Assembly (NCBI RefSeq): GCF_022230955.1
Contig: NZ_JAKKFI010000125.1
Span: 1 to 35,191, forward strand
Reading direction: 5' to 3'
Length of the DNA: 35,191 nt
Source of the DNA: Micromonospora cabrerizensis
GTDB lineage: Bacteria > Actinomycetota > Actinomycetes > Mycobacteriales > Micromonosporaceae
Numbering within the stretch: position 1 is the stretch's first letter; each line of letters opens with the position of its first letter. This document shows, piece after piece, positions 7,275 to 15,714 of this stretch. The notes under the pieces were generated by a model. That model was not told the origin of the DNA, ran no database searches, and was given only the letters and a program-made list of their open reading frames with translations. Position numbers and translations under genes: made by a program.

Positions 7275-8478
7275 CGTCGCTGCGTGCCGCCTCAGACCGC
7301 TGCGGTGGCACCGCCTCAGCCCCGTACGACGGCACCACCGCCTCAACCCCGTGCGGCGGCACCACCGCCCGAGTCCGCTGCGGCGGCACCACCGCCCGCC
7401 CGAGGGTCACCCCGGCCGGCTGCTCGTCGGGACGGCCGCAACGCTCGGCGTCGGGCTGGTCGGCCGGCTCGGTGGCCTCGGCGGGGCCGCCGGGGATCAG
7501 CTCCGGACGGCGGCGGGCGGCGACGTCCTCGACCCAGCCGATGGCCAGGGTGACCAGCCCGACCAGCGCGAAGACCAGCACCACCCGGATGGCCAGACCC
7601 ACCGGGTCCTGATGGGACCAACCCACCACGTCGACCAGCGGGGTGAGCGCCACCACGAACGGCATGTGCCAGAGATAGATGGTGAGCGCCCGCCGGTTGA
7701 CCACGGTCACCGCCCGGTCGGCCAGCCGGCTTCGGCCCAGCCAGGCCACCCCGGCGGGGCCCCGACCCAGCACGATCAGGATGAAAGCGGCCGACCACAA
7801 CGCGTTGCCGAGGTGGTTGTCGTTGAGGTCGTACCCGCGCGGGCCGGGATGCGCGACGATCCAGGCGCCGCCGCTCACCGCGAGCACGAGCGCGACCGGG
7901 TACAGCACCCGGCCGGCAAGCCGGCGCAGCATCCCGGCGTGGTGGGCGAAGCCGAGCATCCATGCTCCGAAGTAGAGCCCGAACTCGCGCAGCACCGGCG
8001 GCGCCGGGTAGATCCCCACCTCGATCGCCACCAGCAGGAGGTACGGGGCGAGCAGGGTGGGCAGCGGCGCACGACGGAACAGCCAGAACGCGACCGGTGA
8101 GGCGAGCACGAACCACAGGTAGTCGCGCAGGTACCAGATGATGCTCAGCGCCAGGGCGCCCCAGTTGTTGGCCGGCGGGTCGGCGATCGGAAACAGCCAC
8201 AGCAGCACCCGGGGGCTCAGCGGCATCCCGCTGAGCAGCATGGCCGGCACGAAGACCACCGCGAGCACCCACAACGACGGCAGCAGCCGCCGCAGCCGCC
8301 GCCCGACCGCCGCCGGCCCGGAGCGGGTCAGCGACGCGGCCATCAGCGAGCCGGCCAGCGCGAACATCACCGACATGGCGGGGAAGACGAGGGTGAGGGT
8401 CGCCCATCCGGTGACGTGGTAGACGACCACTCGAACGATGGCCAGGAAACGGAGCAGATCGAGGTACCGGTTGCGCAT
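7261..8478 (-). CDS. Acyltransferase-3 family membrane protein
   Basis: 405-aa multi-pass membrane protein beginning MRNRYLDLLRFLAIVRVVVYH, the classic acyltransferase_3 start with an Arg-Phe and a His in the first helix. About ten hydrophobic helices follow, including TIYLWHMPFVVALTPL near residue 285. Such proteins O-acylate cell-surface glycans or antibiotics; the substrate is unknown. The last ~60 residues are a cytoplasmic-looking tail with a degenerate repeat (RAVVPPQRT, RAVVPPHGV, EAVVPSYGA, EAVPPQRS) outside the usual family length. The ribosome binding site before the ATG at 8478 is weak. The coding end overlaps the convergent lipoprotein gene by 14 bp. Confidence 0.85.
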   Translation of the reverse strand: MRNRYLDLLRFLAIVRVVVYHVTGWATLTLVFPAMSVMFALAGSLMAASLTRSGPAAVGRRLRRLLPSLWVLAVVFVPAMLLSGMPLSPRVLLWLFPIADPPANNWGALALSIIWYLRDYLWFVLASPVAFWLFRRAPLPTLLAPYLLLVAIEVGIYPAPPVLREFGLYFGAWMLGFAHHAGMLRRLAGRVLYPVALVLAVSGGAWIVAHPGPRGYDLNDNHLGNALWSAAFILIVLGRGPAGVAWLGRSRLADRAVTVVNRRALTIYLWHMPFVVALTPLVDVVGWSHQDPVGLAIRVVLVFALVGLVTLAIGWVEDVAARRRPELIPGGPAEATEPADQPDAERCGRPDEQPAGVTLGRAVVPPQRTRAVVPPHGVEAVVPSYGAEAVPPQRSEAARSDVSAG

Positions 8479-8615
8479 CAGCCTGCATCTGGGTCGGGGA
8501 CGCGGGGCGTAACTCCCCTACCCTGCGCGGCGCCCGCGCGAAACGGCCACCACCCCGACCAAACGTGAGCCTTTCCACCCACCAGACCGAAGACGATCAT
8601 GGGGTACGGCGGCGC

Positions 8616-8641
8616 CCGGCCGGACCGGATCACCCGGCCGG
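8616..8641 (-). terminator. Possible terminator after era
   Basis: CCGGCCGG at 8616-8623 and again at 8634-8641 is self-complementary, so the two copies can form an 8-bp stem with a 10-nt loop, 14 bp after the era stop. It has no U tract and the stem is short. Confidence 0.4.
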
Positions 8642-8654
8642 CCGATGCGGTGGA

Positions 8655-9560
8655 TCAGAAACCCAGCTTGCGCAGCTGCTTCGGGTCGCGCTGCCAGTCC
8701 TTCGCGACCCGCACGTGCAGGTCGAGATAGACCCGGCCGCCCAACAGCTCCTCGATCTGCCGGCGGGCGTTGGTGCCGACCTCCTTGAGCCGGCTCGCCT
8801 TGTGACCGAGAACGATGGCCTTCTGGCTGGGCCGCTCCACGTACAGGTCGGCGTAGATCTTCATGACCTGACCCTCGGGGATCATCTCCTCCACCACCAC
8901 GGCGATGGAGTGCGGCAGCTCGTCCCGGACCCCCTCCAGGGCGGCCTCCCGGATCAGCTCCGCGACGAGAACCTGCTCGGGGTCGTCGGTCAGCATGTCG
9001 TCCGGGTAGAGCTGCGGCGACGGCGGCAGATATTTGGTCATCACGTCGACCAGAGTGTCTACCTGGTGCCCGGACACCGCGCTCACCGGCACGATCTCGG
9101 CGAACTCCCCCATCTGGCTCACCGCGAGCAACTGCTCCGCCAGGCGGCGCTTGTCGACCAGGTCGGTCTTGGTGACCACCGCCAGCACTGTCGCCTTCAA
9201 CTCGGCCAGCTCGCCGGTGATGAACCGGTCACCGCGCCCGACCGGCTCGTCGGCCGGGATGCACAGGCCGATCACGTCGACCTCAGTCCAGGTGGACCGG
9301 ACCAGGTCGTTGAGGCGCTCGCCGAGCAGCGTACGAGGGCGGTGCAGGCCCGGGGTGTCGACCAGGACCAGCTGCGACTCCGGTCGGTGCAGCACGGCCC
9401 GGATGACGTGCCGGGTGGTCTGCGGCTTGTTCGAGGTGATCGCGATCTTGGTGCCGACGATGGCGTTGGTCAGCGTCGACTTGCCCGCGTTGGGCCGGCC
9501 GACGAAGCAGCCGAACCCGGCACGGTACGGCCGTGCCTCCGGGTCCTGCACGGGGCTCAC
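8655..9560 (-). CDS. era: GTPase Era
   Basis: 301-aa GTPase that binds the 3' end of 16S rRNA and assists 30S assembly. The G1 loop GRPNAGKS is at 21-28. Switch I SNKPQTTRH, G3 DTPG, G4 TKTD and a C-terminal KH domain with EGQVMKIYADLYVER follow, then the conserved end GRVYLDLHVRVAKDW. The GTG at 9560 overlaps the stop of the upstream gene as GTGA, implying translational coupling in the ybeY-CNNM-cdd_like-era run. Confidence 0.97.
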   Translation of the reverse strand: MSPVQDPEARPYRAGFGCFVGRPNAGKSTLTNAIVGTKIAITSNKPQTTRHVIRAVLHRPESQLVLVDTPGLHRPRTLLGERLNDLVRSTWTEVDVIGLCIPADEPVGRGDRFITGELAELKATVLAVVTKTDLVDKRRLAEQLLAVSQMGEFAEIVPVSAVSGHQVDTLVDVMTKYLPPSPQLYPDDMLTDDPEQVLVAELIREAALEGVRDELPHSIAVVVEEMIPEGQVMKIYADLYVERPSQKAIVLGHKASRLKEVGTNARRQIEELLGGRVYLDLHVRVAKDWQRDPKQLRKLGF

Positions 9561-9940
9561 TGGGTCACCGTGCCGAGGACCGTGCCGTCGGGAGCGGCCA
9601 GGTGGATCGGCGCGTCCACCGCGAGGTCACGCACCGCCGCGTGACCGGCGCCGTCCAGCGTCGACGCCTCGGTCACCACCGCCGCGGCCTCCAGCCGGCT
9701 CGCACCGGCCGCCACGGCCGACGCGACCGCCAACTGCAGAGCGGTGAGGGTCAACGAGGGCAGAGCGACACTGGCCGCCGCGTACGTCCGGCCGTCCTGA
9801 TCCCGGACCGCGGCGCCCTCCACGGCACCGACCCGTCCGCGGGCTCCCCGGGCCAGGACGACGAGCTTGCCGTCCTCGGCGCTGAGCGTCGCCGACGCGG
9901 TGGGGGCGGGTCGGGCGGGCGCGGCGGGTGTGTCAGGCAT
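9557..9940 (-). CDS. Cytidine-deaminase-like protein without zinc ligands
   Basis: 127-aa protein with the overall shape of small cytidine deaminases (EGAAVRDQDGRTYAAASVALPS aligns to the first half, residues ~41-62), in the place where actinobacteria usually have a deaminase-annotated gene between the CNNM and era genes. It has no cysteine at all. The position of the C-A-E and P-C-x-x-C zinc/catalytic motifs is filled by LTALQLAVASAV and a short hydrophobic tail, so canonical zinc deamination is not possible. The ATG at 9940 overlaps the CNNM gene by 8 bp and the stop overlaps the era start. A structural or regulatory role is inference. Confidence 0.75.
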   Translation of the reverse strand: MPDTPAAPARPAPTASATLSAEDGKLVVLARGARGRVGAVEGAAVRDQDGRTYAAASVALPSLTLTALQLAVASAVAAGASRLEAAAVVTEASTLDGAGHAAVRDLAVDAPIHLAAPDGTVLGTVTQ

Positions 9941-11333
9941 CGGCGGCTTGCCTCTCGTCATCTCGGTAGTTGTCCGTGTCGTCCCCGGGGCCGGCGTGGT
10001 CGCCACGCCCCGCGGTGTCCTGTTCGTGGCCCGACTCCACCCGGCTGACCAGGACCGTGTCGATCCGGTTGCGCCGGCCGGTGGTGCCCTCGGCCACCAG
10101 CCGGAGGCCGGCGACCTCCGCCTCCGCACCGGGGAGCGGCACCCGCCCCAGCGACTGGGCGAGCAGGCCACCGACCGTCTCCACCTCGTCGGTGGGCAGA
10201 TCGGTGTCGAACATCTCGCCCAGGTTCTCCACCGGGAGGCGGGCGGTCACCCGCACCGAGGAGTCCGCCAGACGTTCGACGGGCGGGCGTTCGACATCGT
10301 ACTCGTCGGTGATCTCACCGACGATCTCCTCCAGGATGTCCTCGATGGTGACCAGACCGCCGGTGCCGCCGTACTCGTCGACGACGATGACCAGGTGGTT
10401 GCGGGCCGCCTGCATCTCCGACAGGAGGTCGTCGACCGGCTTGGACTCCGGTACGAAGGTCGCCGGGCGCATCAGCTCGGCCACCGGCAACTGCTCGGCC
10501 GCCGGGTCACCGCCCCGGGAACGCCGGATCAGGTCCTTGAGGTAGAGCACACCCAGCACGTCGTCGACGCTCTCGCCGATCACCGGGATGCGGGAGAAAC
10601 CGGAACGCAGGAAGAGCGCCAGCGCCTGCGCGAGCGTCTTGCCCTCCTCGATCCACACCATCTCCGTACGCGGCACCATCACCTCACGGGCGATGGTGTC
10701 GCCGAGGGCGAAGACCGAGTGGATCATCTGACGCTCGCCGTGCTCGACCACGCCGCGTTGCTCGGCCAGGTCGACCAGCTCCCGCAACTCCACCTGGGTG
10801 GCGAACGGCCCCTCCCGGAAGCCGCGGCCCGGCGTGACCGCGTTGCCGATCAGGATCAGCAACGACGCGAGCGGGTTGAGCGCCCGGCCCAGCCAGCGGA
10901 CCATCGGCGCCACCGCACGCCCCACGGCGTACGCGTGCTGCCGGCCGATGGTGCGCGGTGCGACGCCGACGACCACGAAGCTGACCACGGTCATCGCGCC
11001 GGCGGTCACCAGCGCGGCCCGCCAGCCCGCACCGAAGCTGTCCACCGCGACAAGCGCCACCAGCGTGGTGGCGGTCAGCTCGGCGAGCAGCCGCAACAGC
11101 AGGAGCAGGTTGAGGTGCCGGACGACGTCGCCGGCGACGACCTGGAGGGTGCGCGCACCGCGCACACCGTCGCGGGCCAGCTCGGCGGCCCGGGCCGGCG
11201 AGACTGCGGCGAGAGCCGCCTCGGTCATCGCGATCAGACCGGCCAGCACCACCAGGCCGGCGGCGAAGACGATCAGCTGCAGGTCGGGAAGGCCGGCGGT
11301 GGCACCGGCCGCGAGTAACGGAGGAGTGGACAT
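9933..11333 (-). CDS. CNNM/CorC-type membrane protein with CBS domains
   Basis: 466-aa protein of the CNNM/HlyC-CorC family. Order: DUF21 membrane domain with about four helices (residues ~15-145), the connector AEQRGVVEHGERQMI, a CBS pair (EVMVPRTEMVWI to VVDEYGGTGGLVTIEDI, ~200-340), then a C-terminal CorC_HlyC domain. Family members move or sense Mg2+; hemolysin annotation is historical. The ATG at 11333 shares one base with the ybeY stop (TGATG). The last ~35 residues are hydrophilic and acidic. Confidence 0.93.
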   Translation of the reverse strand: MSTPPLLAAGATAGLPDLQLIVFAAGLVVLAGLIAMTEAALAAVSPARAAELARDGVRGARTLQVVAGDVVRHLNLLLLLRLLAELTATTLVALVAVDSFGAGWRAALVTAGAMTVVSFVVVGVAPRTIGRQHAYAVGRAVAPMVRWLGRALNPLASLLILIGNAVTPGRGFREGPFATQVELRELVDLAEQRGVVEHGERQMIHSVFALGDTIAREVMVPRTEMVWIEEGKTLAQALALFLRSGFSRIPVIGESVDDVLGVLYLKDLIRRSRGGDPAAEQLPVAELMRPATFVPESKPVDDLLSEMQAARNHLVIVVDEYGGTGGLVTIEDILEEIVGEITDEYDVERPPVERLADSSVRVTARLPVENLGEMFDTDLPTDEVETVGGLLAQSLGRVPLPGAEAEVAGLRLVAEGTTGRRNRIDTVLVSRVESGHEQDTAGRGDHAGPGDDTDNYRDDERQAADA

Positions 11334-11806
11334 CACTGGGTGCGGGTCGACCGCCAGCTGCCCAGCAGTCGGGCCTGGAGCGCGAACATCTCCCGCTCCT
11401 CCTCCGGCTCGGCGTGGTCGTACCCGAGCAGGTGCAGCACCCCGTGCACGGTGAGCAGGTGCAGCTCGTCGGCCGGCGTGTGCCCGGCGGTCGCCGCCTG
11501 CTTGGACGCGACCTCGGGGCACAGCACGATGTCGCCGAGCAGGGCGGGCTCGCCGCCGGCCGGCGCGGACTCACCCGGGCCGTGGTCGACACTGCCCTCG
11601 TCCATGGGGAAGGCGAGCACGTCGGTCGGGCCCTCGCCACCCATCCAGCGGTGGTTCAGCTCGGTCATGTAGTCGATGTCGACCAACAGCACGGACAACT
11701 CGGCGAGGGGGTTGACCCCCATCTCGTCGAGGGCGTGCCGGGCGACGGCGAGCACGGCGTCGGTGTCGACGTCGACACCGGACTCGTTGGCGATCTCGAT
11801 GGACAA
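11333..11806 (-). CDS. ybeY: Endoribonuclease YbeY
   Basis: 157-aa single-strand-specific RNase needed for 16S rRNA 3' maturation and 70S quality control. The zinc motif HGVLHLLGYDH gives His121, His125 and His131. The family segment GPTDVLAFPMDE lies at 59-70. The start is TTG at 11806, chosen because GAGGAAAG lies about 5 nt upstream and the product begins at the family's first strand (SIEIANES). It follows phoH after 15 bp. Confidence 0.95.
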   Translation of the reverse strand: MSIEIANESGVDVDTDAVLAVARHALDEMGVNPLAELSVLLVDIDYMTELNHRWMGGEGPTDVLAFPMDEGSVDHGPGESAPAGGEPALLGDIVLCPEVASKQAATAGHTPADELHLLTVHGVLHLLGYDHAEPEEEREMFALQARLLGSWRSTRTQ

Positions 11807-11821
11807 CTGCTTTCCTCTGCT

Positions 11822-12880
11822 TTAGCGGCGGCGGGCGGCCCGGCCGCCCTGGGCGGGTCGCCCGGGCACGGCATGGACGCCCTGCGCCTGCTGGTCCTCC
11901 CGCTCGGCGTCCCAGCGGGCGTACGCGTCGACGATCTCCCCGACCAGACGGTGGCGGACCACGTCGGTGCTGGACAACTGGGCGAAGTGCACGTCGTCGA
12001 CGTTTCCCAGGATCTCCCGGACGACCCGCAGGCCGCTGCTCGTCCCGCCGGGAAGGTCCACCTGGGTGACGTCACCGGTCACGACGATCTTGGAATTGAA
12101 GCCGAGTCGGGTGAGGAACATCTTCATCTGCTCGGGCGTCGTGTTCTGCGCCTCGTCCAGGATGATGAACGCGTCACTCAGCGTCCGGCCCCGCATGTAC
12201 GCCAGTGGCGCGACCTCGATCGTGCCGGCGGCCATCAGCTTGGGGATCGTCTCCGGGTCGAGCATCTCGTGCAGCGCGTCGTAGAGCGGGCGCAGGTACG
12301 GGTCGATCTTCTCGTTGAGCGTGCCGGGCAGGAAGCCCAGTCGTTCACCCGCCTCCACGGCCGGCCGGGTCAGGATGATCCGGTTGACCTGCTTGGCCTG
12401 CAACGCCTGGACGGCCTTCGCCATCGCCAGGTAGGTCTTGCCGGTGCCGGCCGGGCCGATGCCGAAGACGATGGTGTTCGAGTCGATCGCGTCGACGTAC
12501 CGCTTCTGACCCAGCGTCTTGGGGCGGATGGTGCGCCCGCGACGGGAGAGGATGTTGAGCGTCAGAACCTCGGCGGGCCGCTCGGCGCTGCCCTGCTCGA
12601 GCATGCCGACGGTACGCCGGACGGCGTCAGTGGTCAGGGTCTCGCCTTTCTCGATGAGTTCGAGCAGCTCACTGAAGACGCGCTCGGCGAGGGCGTTGTC
12701 CGCGGGCTCACCGGTGATGGTGATCTCATTGCCGCGAACGTGCACGTCACTGGCGACCGAGCGTTCGACGAGTCGGAGGATCTCGTCGCCTGCGCCGAGC
12801 AGATTGACCATGATCTTCGAGTCGGGCACGGTGATCCTGGTCTGCACCCGGGGCGGGCCGGGAGGTGGGGTGCCGGTCAT
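11822..12880 (-). CDS. PhoH-like ATPase
   Basis: 352-aa PhoH-family P-loop ATPase. Walker A GPAGTGKTYL, the middle RPAVEAGERLGFLPGTL, and Walker B FIILDEAQNTTPEQMKMFLTR are all present; the N-terminal domain carries VRGNEITITGEP. Family members are tied to RNA metabolism and lie next to ybeY in most bacteria, as here. The ATG at 12880 (MTGTPPPGPP) was chosen to match family length; a frame open to 12997 would add 39 basic residues. The ribosome binding site is weak. The C-terminal ~20 residues are basic and low-complexity. Confidence 0.93.
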   Translation of the reverse strand: MTGTPPPGPPRVQTRITVPDSKIMVNLLGAGDEILRLVERSVASDVHVRGNEITITGEPADNALAERVFSELLELIEKGETLTTDAVRRTVGMLEQGSAERPAEVLTLNILSRRGRTIRPKTLGQKRYVDAIDSNTIVFGIGPAGTGKTYLAMAKAVQALQAKQVNRIILTRPAVEAGERLGFLPGTLNEKIDPYLRPLYDALHEMLDPETIPKLMAAGTIEVAPLAYMRGRTLSDAFIILDEAQNTTPEQMKMFLTRLGFNSKIVVTGDVTQVDLPGGTSSGLRVVREILGNVDDVHFAQLSSTDVVRHRLVGEIVDAYARWDAEREDQQAQGVHAVPGRPAQGGRAARRR

Positions 12881-13012
12881 AGGTCGGGCCCGTAGGGCCC
12901 TGCGCCACCTGCTCTCGATCTCGGCGCCGGCCTGCTGGCCTGGCGTGCGGACGTTACACCCATCGTATCCGTTCAACGCGGGCCGCATCGCGCCCATTTC
13001 CGCTGGCCGCGA

Positions 13013-14410
13013 TCAACTCCCGGCCCGGAAGTCGTACCCCTCGAAGGTCTCCTGGTGGCGAGTGAACCGGTACGTCGCCCAGTGCATCCGGACCACCGCG
13101 CCGGTCTCGTCCCGGGTCAGCCGCAGCAGCTCACCGGCCTCCCGACCGGAGGTGGTGCGGAAGACGTCCGGCTGGTCCGGCAGCGGCGTGAAGATCGCCG
13201 GCGGGCGCCCGGCCGGATCGTTGGCGCCCCGGGCCCGCAGAGCGCCGTCGTGCCAGGAGAAGAGGTATTCGAACCCCTCCCCCCACCAGCGGCCGAGCAC
13301 GCCCCGCAGGGCCGCCGGGGCGGGTGCCCCCGGTCGCCACGGCTCGATCTCGGCCGGGTCGTGCTCGACCGCCGCGGCCAGCAGCTGGTGCGTCAGGTCG
13401 AACAGCTCGGCCGCCGTGCCGGACGAACCGAGCACCGCGGCACCCATCGCTGCGGGAGTGCCGTCGCCGCCCCGCCGGCCGTACACCCCGGCGAGGAAAC
13501 CGGGCATGGCTCCGTCGTGCCCCACGTGCATCACCCGTTCCCCCTGCGGGATGAGGATCAGGCCGAGGCCGAAGCCCGCGCCCCAGAGCGTCTCGTCAGT
13601 GGTGGTCACCGGCCAGCGCATCTCGTCCAGGGTCGCGGGGGCGAGCACCGCGCCGGTCGGGTCCAGTGCCGCCGGGTCGGCCAGGAACGCCGCCCAGCGC
13701 GCCATGTCGGTCGCGGTGCTCCAGAGCTGGGCGGCCGGGCCGACCGCACCGAAGTCGGTCGGCGGCTCCGGGTGCGCCTCGTCGGAGTACGCGTCGACCA
13801 GGAAGCCGGTGGCCGCCGTCGGTCGAGGGGTCACGGTGGTGTCGGCCAGCCCCAGCGGCGTGAGGATCCGCCCGGTGAGGGCCTGCGCCCAACTCTCGCC
13901 GCGCAGCCGGGCGACCAGTTGACCGAGCACGGCCAGGCCCAGGTTGGAGTAGTGGAACCGACGGGCCGTCGGCAGCACCCGCTCGGCCCGGTCCAGCTCT
14001 GCCACCAACTGGTCGGCGTCCGGCGCGCGCAGGCTGTCCCAGACGTCGCCGAACGGCTCACGTTGCAGACCGGCGGTGTGCGACAGCAACCGGCGCACGG
14101 TCAGCTCGCCGTGTGCGGGCAGGTCCAGGTGCCGGCCCACCGGGTCGTCCAGGTCCAGCAGCCCGTCGTCGCGACACTGCAGGACCAGCACCGCGGTGAA
14201 CGTCTTGGTGACCGAGCCGATCCGGAACTGGGTGCCCGGCCCCAACGGGTTGTCGGTGCCGGTCTCGCCGACGGTGCAGCTCCACAGCGGTCGGTCGGCC
14301 CGGTGCAGCGCCGCCGACACCGCCGGCACCCGGGCGTCGGCCTGCACCCGCCGAACCAACCGGCCCAGGCGCTCGTCCACTCGGCTGTCCGGCGTCGAGC
14401 CTGCCGTCAC
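13013..14410 (-). CDS. Beta-lactamase-family serine hydrolase
   Basis: 465-aa cytosolic-looking protein (no signal peptide) of the class C beta-lactamase/esterase fold. The nucleophile motif SVTK is at 66-69 (in FRIGSVTKTFTA), YSN at 154-156, and HDG at 298-300 in the place of the KTG box. A C-terminal extension (~residues 335-465) resembles the DUF-type beta domain common in such hydrolases. The substrate could be an ester, peptide or beta-lactam and cannot be told. The GTG at 14410 overlaps the HIT stop (GTGA), so translation is coupled. It separates phoH from the HIT gene, which are adjacent in many relatives. Confidence 0.88.
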   Translation of the reverse strand: MTAGSTPDSRVDERLGRLVRRVQADARVPAVSAALHRADRPLWSCTVGETGTDNPLGPGTQFRIGSVTKTFTAVLVLQCRDDGLLDLDDPVGRHLDLPAHGELTVRRLLSHTAGLQREPFGDVWDSLRAPDADQLVAELDRAERVLPTARRFHYSNLGLAVLGQLVARLRGESWAQALTGRILTPLGLADTTVTPRPTAATGFLVDAYSDEAHPEPPTDFGAVGPAAQLWSTATDMARWAAFLADPAALDPTGAVLAPATLDEMRWPVTTTDETLWGAGFGLGLILIPQGERVMHVGHDGAMPGFLAGVYGRRGGDGTPAAMGAAVLGSSGTAAELFDLTHQLLAAAVEHDPAEIEPWRPGAPAPAALRGVLGRWWGEGFEYLFSWHDGALRARGANDPAGRPPAIFTPLPDQPDVFRTTSGREAGELLRLTRDETGAVVRMHWATYRFTRHQETFEGYDFRAGS

Positions 14411-14766
14411 GTCAGGTCCCGGGCGAGCATCGGGCCGAGCGGCGCGCCACCGAGCAGGTGCGCGTGCACGTGGAACACCTCCTGCCCGCCGTACGCGCCG
14501 GTGTTGAACATCAGCCGGAAACCGTCGCCGAGCAGGCCCTCGTCCTCCGCCACCGCGGCGGACGTCGCCAGCACGTCGGCGGCCAGCGCCGGGTCACCCT
14601 GGGCGAGCGTGGCGACGTCGGCGTAGTGCTCCTTCGGCACGACCAGGACGTGCACCGGCGCCTTGGGGTCGATGTCGCGGAACGCGAGCGTGGTGTCGGT
14701 CTCCCGGACCACGGTGGCCGGGATCTCCCCGGCGACGATGCGGCAGAACAGGCAGTCGGATCCCAT
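14407..14766 (-). CDS. HIT family nucleotide-binding protein
   Basis: 119-aa Hint-type nucleotidyl hydrolase/transferase. The catalytic histidine triad HVHAH (His99, His101, His103) lies in EVFHVHAHLLGG. The N-terminus has CLFCRIVAGEIPA, with two cysteines typical of the zinc-carrying subset, and PVHVLVVPKEHY at ~37-48. Likely acts on AMP-lysine-type or adenosine phosphoramidate substrates. It probably opens a transcript including the downstream serine hydrolase; see the -10 box at 14773. Confidence 0.93.
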   Translation of the reverse strand: MGSDCLFCRIVAGEIPATVVRETDTTLAFRDIDPKAPVHVLVVPKEHYADVATLAQGDPALAADVLATSAAVAEDEGLLGDGFRLMFNTGAYGGQEVFHVHAHLLGGAPLGPMLARDLT

Positions 14767-14772
14767 CCGGGC

Positions 14773-14778
14773 AGTGTA
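14773..14778 (-). promoter_or_regulatory. Candidate -10 box of the HIT gene
   Basis: On the minus strand TACACT is followed by 6 nt and the ATG at 14766, with no Shine-Dalgarno sequence. This predicts a leaderless transcript. Confidence 0.5.
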
Positions 14779-14866
14779 GGGACCGACGGACCCGGGGCGC
14801 TGCGGCGCGGCATCCGCCGCCGGTCCGTTCGCGACGGCCCCTTCGCCACGCCTGCGGTGGCTGAGG

Positions 14867-14872
14867 CAGGAT
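14867..14872 (+). promoter_or_regulatory. Candidate -10 box deciding the SDR start
   Basis: CAGGAT lies exactly 7 nt before the ATG at 14880. The alternative ATG at 14871 falls inside this box, so if the box is real the shorter start is correct. Confidence 0.4.
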
Positions 14873-14879
14873 GGCCGGC

Positions 14880-15641
14880 ATGACGGATCGGGCGGTACTC
14901 GTGACCGGGGCCTCGCGCGGGATCGGCCGCGCGGTGGCGACGGCGTTCGCAGTCGGCGGCGACCGGGTGGCGATCCACCACCGCGACTCCGCCGAGGCTG
15001 CCGAGAGGCTGCGCGCGCAGTTGCCCGGTGCCGGGCACGTGGTGGTCCGCGCGGACCTCACCGACCCGGACGCGGTCCGGGCCATGGTCGACCGGGCCGC
15101 CGAGCTGCTCGGCGGGTTGGACGTCCTGGTCAACAACGCCGGGACGTACGGCGACCGGGACGAGCCGCACCCGATCTTCGGCACCTCCTACGAGCAGTGG
15201 CAGCAGCGCTGGCGGCAGGTGCTGGAGACCAACCTCACCGGCGCCGGCAACGTCACCTGGTGCGCCGCCCAGCACATGCGCGAACGCGGTGGGCGGATCG
15301 TCAACGTCTCGTCCCGAGGGGCGTTCCGTGGCGAGCCGGACCAGCCCGCGTACGGCGCCAGCAAGGCGGGTCTGAACGCGCTGGGTCAGTCGCTCGCCGT
15401 GGCGCTCGCGCCGTACGGGATCACGGTCGCCACCGTCGCGCCGGGGTTCGTGGCGACCGACATGACCACCGATCACCTGCGCGGCGAGCGCGGGGCGGCG
15501 ATCCGGGCGCAGAGCCCGTTCGACCGGGTGGCCGAGCCGGAGGAGATCGCCGCCGCGGTGCACTGGTTGGCCTCGCCCCAGGCCGAGTGGGCGTCCGGCA
15601 CGATCGTCGATCTCAACGGCGCCTCCTACCTGCGCAGCTGA
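14880..15641 (+). CDS. SDR family oxidoreductase (classical, intact)
   Basis: 253-aa classical short-chain dehydrogenase/reductase. The cofactor motif TGASRGIG is at 9-16, NNAG in VLVNNAGTYG, catalytic Ser in NVSSRGAF, and the intact active site YGASK. The substrate is unknown; FabG-like 3-oxoacyl reductases and sugar dehydrogenases share this pattern. The C-terminus SGTIVDLNGASYLRS is typical. The start at 14880 is favoured over 14871 because of the -10 spacing. The neighbours (PPK2 downstream, HIT divergent) give no clear pathway. Confidence 0.88.
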   Translation: MTDRAVLVTGASRGIGRAVATAFAVGGDRVAIHHRDSAEAAERLRAQLPGAGHVVVRADLTDPDAVRAMVDRAAELLGGLDVLVNNAGTYGDRDEPHPIFGTSYEQWQQRWRQVLETNLTGAGNVTWCAAQHMRERGGRIVNVSSRGAFRGEPDQPAYGASKAGLNALGQSLAVALAPYGITVATVAPGFVATDMTTDHLRGERGAAIRAQSPFDRVAEPEEIAAAVHWLASPQAEWASGTIVDLNGASYLRS

Positions 15642-15714
15642 CGGCGCAACAGCCGGCCAATTCACCCGGTCAGGGGGGTGGCTCGCGGCACGAGAACGGG
15701 TAAGTCTCGCCGAC

